DNA of 7,419 bases from an uncultured Ruminococcus sp. (lineage in GTDB: Bacteria > Bacillota > Clostridia > Oscillospirales > Ruminococcaceae), in the NCBI GenBank assembly GCA_947177715.1, contig CAMWVM010000070.1, positions 1 to 7,419 of the forward strand, read 5' to 3'. Of this stretch, positions 5,572 through 7,419 are shown piece by piece (the first letter of the stretch is position 1; each line of letters begins with the position of its first letter). The notes beneath the pieces are model-generated. The model had not been told where the DNA came from and did not search any database. It saw only the letters and a list, made by a program, of their open reading frames with translations. A program made the translations under genes and the position numbers.

Positions 5572-6795
5572 TTGAAACGATTTACTGTGTGGATTATAAT
5601 CCTGCTGCTTGTGCTCGCAGCTGTGGGCAATGACAGATCTATTGATATATCCGACCGAACACTTGTCCATGCTGTAGGAATCGATGAAGATGATTCAGGA
5701 TGCACTGTTACTCTTCAAATTTTTAAATCAGACGGTGCAGGTTCCGATACTCAAATTGACCCCAGCAAAACTAATACTCGTATCATTTCAAACACTGCCC
5801 CAACCTTTAATGAAGCAATGTCATTATGTGAAAATCAGCTTGGAAATTATCTTTTTATAGGTCACAATCAGGTAATTGTCATTGGCTCCGAAACAGATTT
5901 ATCTGAACCGGAGCAACTTCTGAGTTACTTCATAAGAAACAAAGATAACTTTCTTGGTGTTGATGTTGTTCTCGCAGAAAAAACAGCAAAAGAAGTACTG
6001 AATGTGCAAATTCCTACAGGCACTATCACCATGGAGAATTTTAAAGAAATAGTTGATATGTATCGTGACAAAGGCACTGCCGTTCCATCAAGCATGGTAG
6101 ATTTCATTAATCAATGCAGAAAATCTGACAAATCAGTTGCCCTGCCTGTAATATCAATTAATCAGCAAGATGAATCATCTCAAAGCGAACAAGGTGAGCA
6201 ATCTTCTGAGGGACAATCTTCCGGCGGCGAACAAGGTGGTGAGAAAGGCGGCAGTCAAGAAAAACAAGGTCAGTCCGGAGGCGGAGAAGAGAGCCAATCC
6301 AATCAAGCGTCAATTATATCCATAGAAAAAAATGCAGTTATCAGCAAAGGGAAAATCGTGGGAGAACTTGATGCACAGGAAACTCAGTGTGTTAATTTTA
6401 TAAATGATCGCACTGAGTACGGAATGGTTACCGTTGATTTTGAGGGTACAAAAATAGGTGTAAACCTCAAAAAACGGCGTTCCAAATCTAAGATTAATAT
6501 AAAAGACAATAAAATAATATATGATGTGGAACTTTCATTAGTCGCTACTATTGACAACAGTAATTACACGGAACCTGATCAAGAAAAAATAGCGTCAATA
6601 GTTGAAAGTGAAATTAAAAAACAATGTGAAGATACATTTAACAAAGTTATGTTTGAATATAATGCTGATATCTTTGATTTATGCAGACTTATCAGACATT
6701 ATTATCCTAAGATTCATCTTGAATACAAAGATAATTTTGATGTGTTAAAAGCAAATACCATATTAAACATGAATGTAACCTGCGTTACAAAATAA
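5572..6795 (+). CDS. GerC-family germination receptor subunit, lacking the lipobox cysteine
   Basis: The 407-residue protein is the third gene of the receptor operon and has GerC features: an N-terminal hydrophobic helix (about 5-18), a first domain opening with DRTLVHAVGIDED (28-40), GNYLFIGHNQVIVIG (91-105), and a C-terminal domain with KNAVISKGKIVGEL (253-266) and a late KQCEDTFNKVMFEYNADIFD helix (340-359). GerC proteins are normally lipoproteins with LxGC(W) after the signal helix. Here the matching place reads AAVGND (residues 16-21) with Asn at position 20, and no cysteine occurs before residue 44, so lipidation is not expected; the helix may serve as an uncleaved anchor. A Ser/Gln/Glu/Gly-rich stretch of about 50 residues (198-247) separates the two domains and looks like a disordered linker. 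The start is TTG with an almost perfect ribosome binding site. Family call is strong; whether this variant is fully functional is open. Confidence 0.9.
   Translation: MKRFTVWIIILLLVLAAVGNDRSIDISDRTLVHAVGIDEDDSGCTVTLQIFKSDGAGSDTQIDPSKTNTRIISNTAPTFNEAMSLCENQLGNYLFIGHNQVIVIGSETDLSEPEQLLSYFIRNKDNFLGVDVVLAEKTAKEVLNVQIPTGTITMENFKEIVDMYRDKGTAVPSSMVDFINQCRKSDKSVALPVISINQQDESSQSEQGEQSSEGQSSGGEQGGEKGGSQEKQGQSGGGEESQSNQASIISIEKNAVISKGKIVGELDAQETQCVNFINDRTEYGMVTVDFEGTKIGVNLKKRRSKSKINIKDNKIIYDVELSLVATIDNSNYTEPDQEKIASIVESEIKKQCEDTFNKVMFEYNADIFDLCRLIRHYYPKIHLEYKDNFDVLKANTILNMNVTCVTK
6163..6312 (+). repeat. Low-complexity linker coding region inside the gerC-type gene
   Basis: Residues 198-247 of the GerC homologue are almost only Ser, Gln, Glu, Gly and Lys, with repeated EQG, SSEGQSS and GGE-like words. 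At DNA level GCGAACAAGGTG occurs twice, at 6185-6196 and 6227-6238, 42 bases apart and in frame. This suggests growth by slippage or short duplication. The flanking residues resume normal GerC-like sequence on both sides. Confidence 0.75.
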
Positions 6796-6827
6796 AAAAG
6801 CAGAATCATAAAAGGATTCTGCTTTTT
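6795..6827. terminator. Bidirectional intrinsic terminator between the ger operon and the repeat protein gene
   Basis: GCAGAATC (6800-6807) pairs perfectly with GATTCTGC (6815-6822) around a 7-base loop. Five A precede and five T follow the stem, so both transcripts end in a U-run. It starts at the last base of the gerC-type stop codon and lies five bases beyond the stop of the convergent repeat protein gene, so one hairpin serves both operons. Confidence 0.92.
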
Positions 6828-6831
6828 ACAT

Positions 6832-7419
6832 TTAAACCAATTTACAAGACAAAGATGGATACGTAGTACTTAGCACTTCTTTCCCGTCAACTGTTTTGTA
6901 TGCTCTTATTGCATATTTATAGCTTGTTCCCGAAGCAAGATTTTTCACTGTATATGTGTTGACATTGGTTGTTGTTTTTGTTACTCTCACATATGACTTC
7001 TTTGCAGTATCATACCAATATACTACATATCCCTGTGCTCCAGTAACCTTATCCCATGTCAGCTTTACGCTGTTTATATCTGCACTTGCTTTGAAGTTTG
7101 TTACTGCAGGAAGATATGTGTTCACTGTTACACTTGGATATGTTTTACTTGCACATTCTTTTCCGTCTATGGTCTTATACGCCTTTATTGCAAATTTATT
7201 TGATGTTCCTGCATTAAGTCCACTGACCGTATAGCTGTTATTGGTGTTTGTAGTCTTTGTTACACGTACATATGATTTTTTTGCGGTATCATATTTGTAT
7301 ATGATATATCCCTGTGCTCCAGTAACCTTATCCCATGTCAGCTTTACGCTGTTTACATCTGCATTTGCTTTGAAGTTTGTTACTGCAGGAAGATATGTGT
7401 TCACTGTTACACTTGGATA
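6832..7419 (-). CDS. Fibronectin type III repeat protein, C-terminal part (runs off the window)
   Basis: The visible 195 residues are the end of a larger protein whose frame stays open to the right window edge. They contain two fibronectin type III-like units with a period of 93 residues, each following the pattern LPAVTNFKA...SVKLTWDKVTGAQGY..Y.YDTAKKSYVRVTKTT, then YTV..L..GTS.K.AI.AYKT.DGKE. The W of LTWD and the Y of the later strands are typical core residues. An in-frame GTG at 7404 codes for a Val inside the repeat and is not a start. The protein ends in SLSCKLV with no LPxTG sorting signal or other anchor, so attachment, if any, must come from the missing N-terminal part. Such repeats in Clostridia usually act as spacers or binding modules in secreted or surface proteins; export cannot be confirmed here. 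Not part of the ger operon: convergent and separated by a shared terminator. Confidence 0.88.
   Translation of the reverse strand, partial: YPSVTVNTYLPAVTNFKANADVNSVKLTWDKVTGAQGYIIYKYDTAKKSYVRVTKTTNTNNSYTVSGLNAGTSNKFAIKAYKTIDGKECASKTYPSVTVNTYLPAVTNFKASADINSVKLTWDKVTGAQGYVVYWYDTAKKSYVRVTKTTTNVNTYTVKNLASGTSYKYAIRAYKTVDGKEVLSTTYPSLSCKLV
7031..7140 (-). repeat. Direct repeat block, copy 1 (inner copy)
   Basis: This 110-base block matches 7310-7419 at 108 of 110 positions by hand alignment, at an offset of 279 bases (93 codons). It encodes the segment from YPSVTVNTYLPAVTNF to KVTGAQGY of the fibronectin type III unit. The other copy is cut by the window edge, so the full length of the conserved block is unknown. 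Confidence 0.9.
7310..7419 (-). repeat. Direct repeat block, copy 2 (at window edge)
   Basis: Second copy of the 110-base block, differing from 7031-7140 at only two positions, a T/C at 7077/7356 and a C/T at 7085/7364. The sequence between the blocks (7140-7309 against 6861-7030) is much less alike, about 114 of 170 matches by hand count. Confidence 0.9.

Noticed and set aside
6956..7234. Plus-strand frame opposite the fibronectin repeats
   Set aside because: It is a mirror of the repeat-coding strand; its length follows from the repeat composition.
7402..7404. GTG as start of the fibronectin repeat gene
   Set aside because: The frame is open upstream to the window edge, and the codon is a Val in the repeated segment SVTVNTYLP, present also in the second unit.

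Overview
The window looks like chromosome of a low-GC, endospore-forming Firmicute, most likely a gut-type Clostridium relative. Three things support this: a complete tricistronic GerA/GerB/GerC-type spore germination receptor operon, AT-rich DNA with strong GGAGG-like ribosome binding sites and occasional TTG starts, and a surface-type protein built of fibronectin type III repeats. The exact genus cannot be fixed from the sequence.

Layout, left to right. Positions 1-124 hold no gene, but carry two abutting stem-loops best read on the minus strand, the last followed by a short U-run (probable terminator). Next on the minus strand is a 528-residue beta-CASP metallo-beta-lactamase-fold ribonuclease-like protein with its own near-consensus sigma-A promoter. 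Upstream of it, also on the minus strand, lies a two-gene operon: a DUF421/YetF-type membrane protein followed, with a 4-base overlap, by a small one-helix protein resembling DUF4363. A 122-base divergent intergenic region then separates this operon from the plus-strand ger operon. At its centre is the perfect palindrome CTGAATATTCAG, which puts a sigma-G-like TGAATA -35 element on both strands. The ger genes A (495 aa), B (350 aa) and C (407 aa) follow with short gaps and end at a strong bidirectional terminator. The right edge holds the C-terminal 195 residues of a convergent fibronectin type III repeat protein that runs off the window.

Functional reading. The centre (about 1.8-6.8 kb) looks like a spore inner-membrane module. 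GerA, GerB and GerC homologues form the nutrient-sensing germination receptor, and the divergent DUF421/DUF4363 pair plausibly also acts in the spore membrane and may share forespore timing through the common intergenic region. The ribonuclease-like gene and the repeat protein appear to be independent neighbours.

No wholly new system, mobile element, tRNA, rRNA or CRISPR was found. The most notable points are a GerC homologue without the lipobox cysteine and with a roughly 50-residue low-complexity insert, the back-to-back promoter palindrome, and mosaic conservation in the fibronectin repeats (about 98% identity in one block, about 67% in the next).
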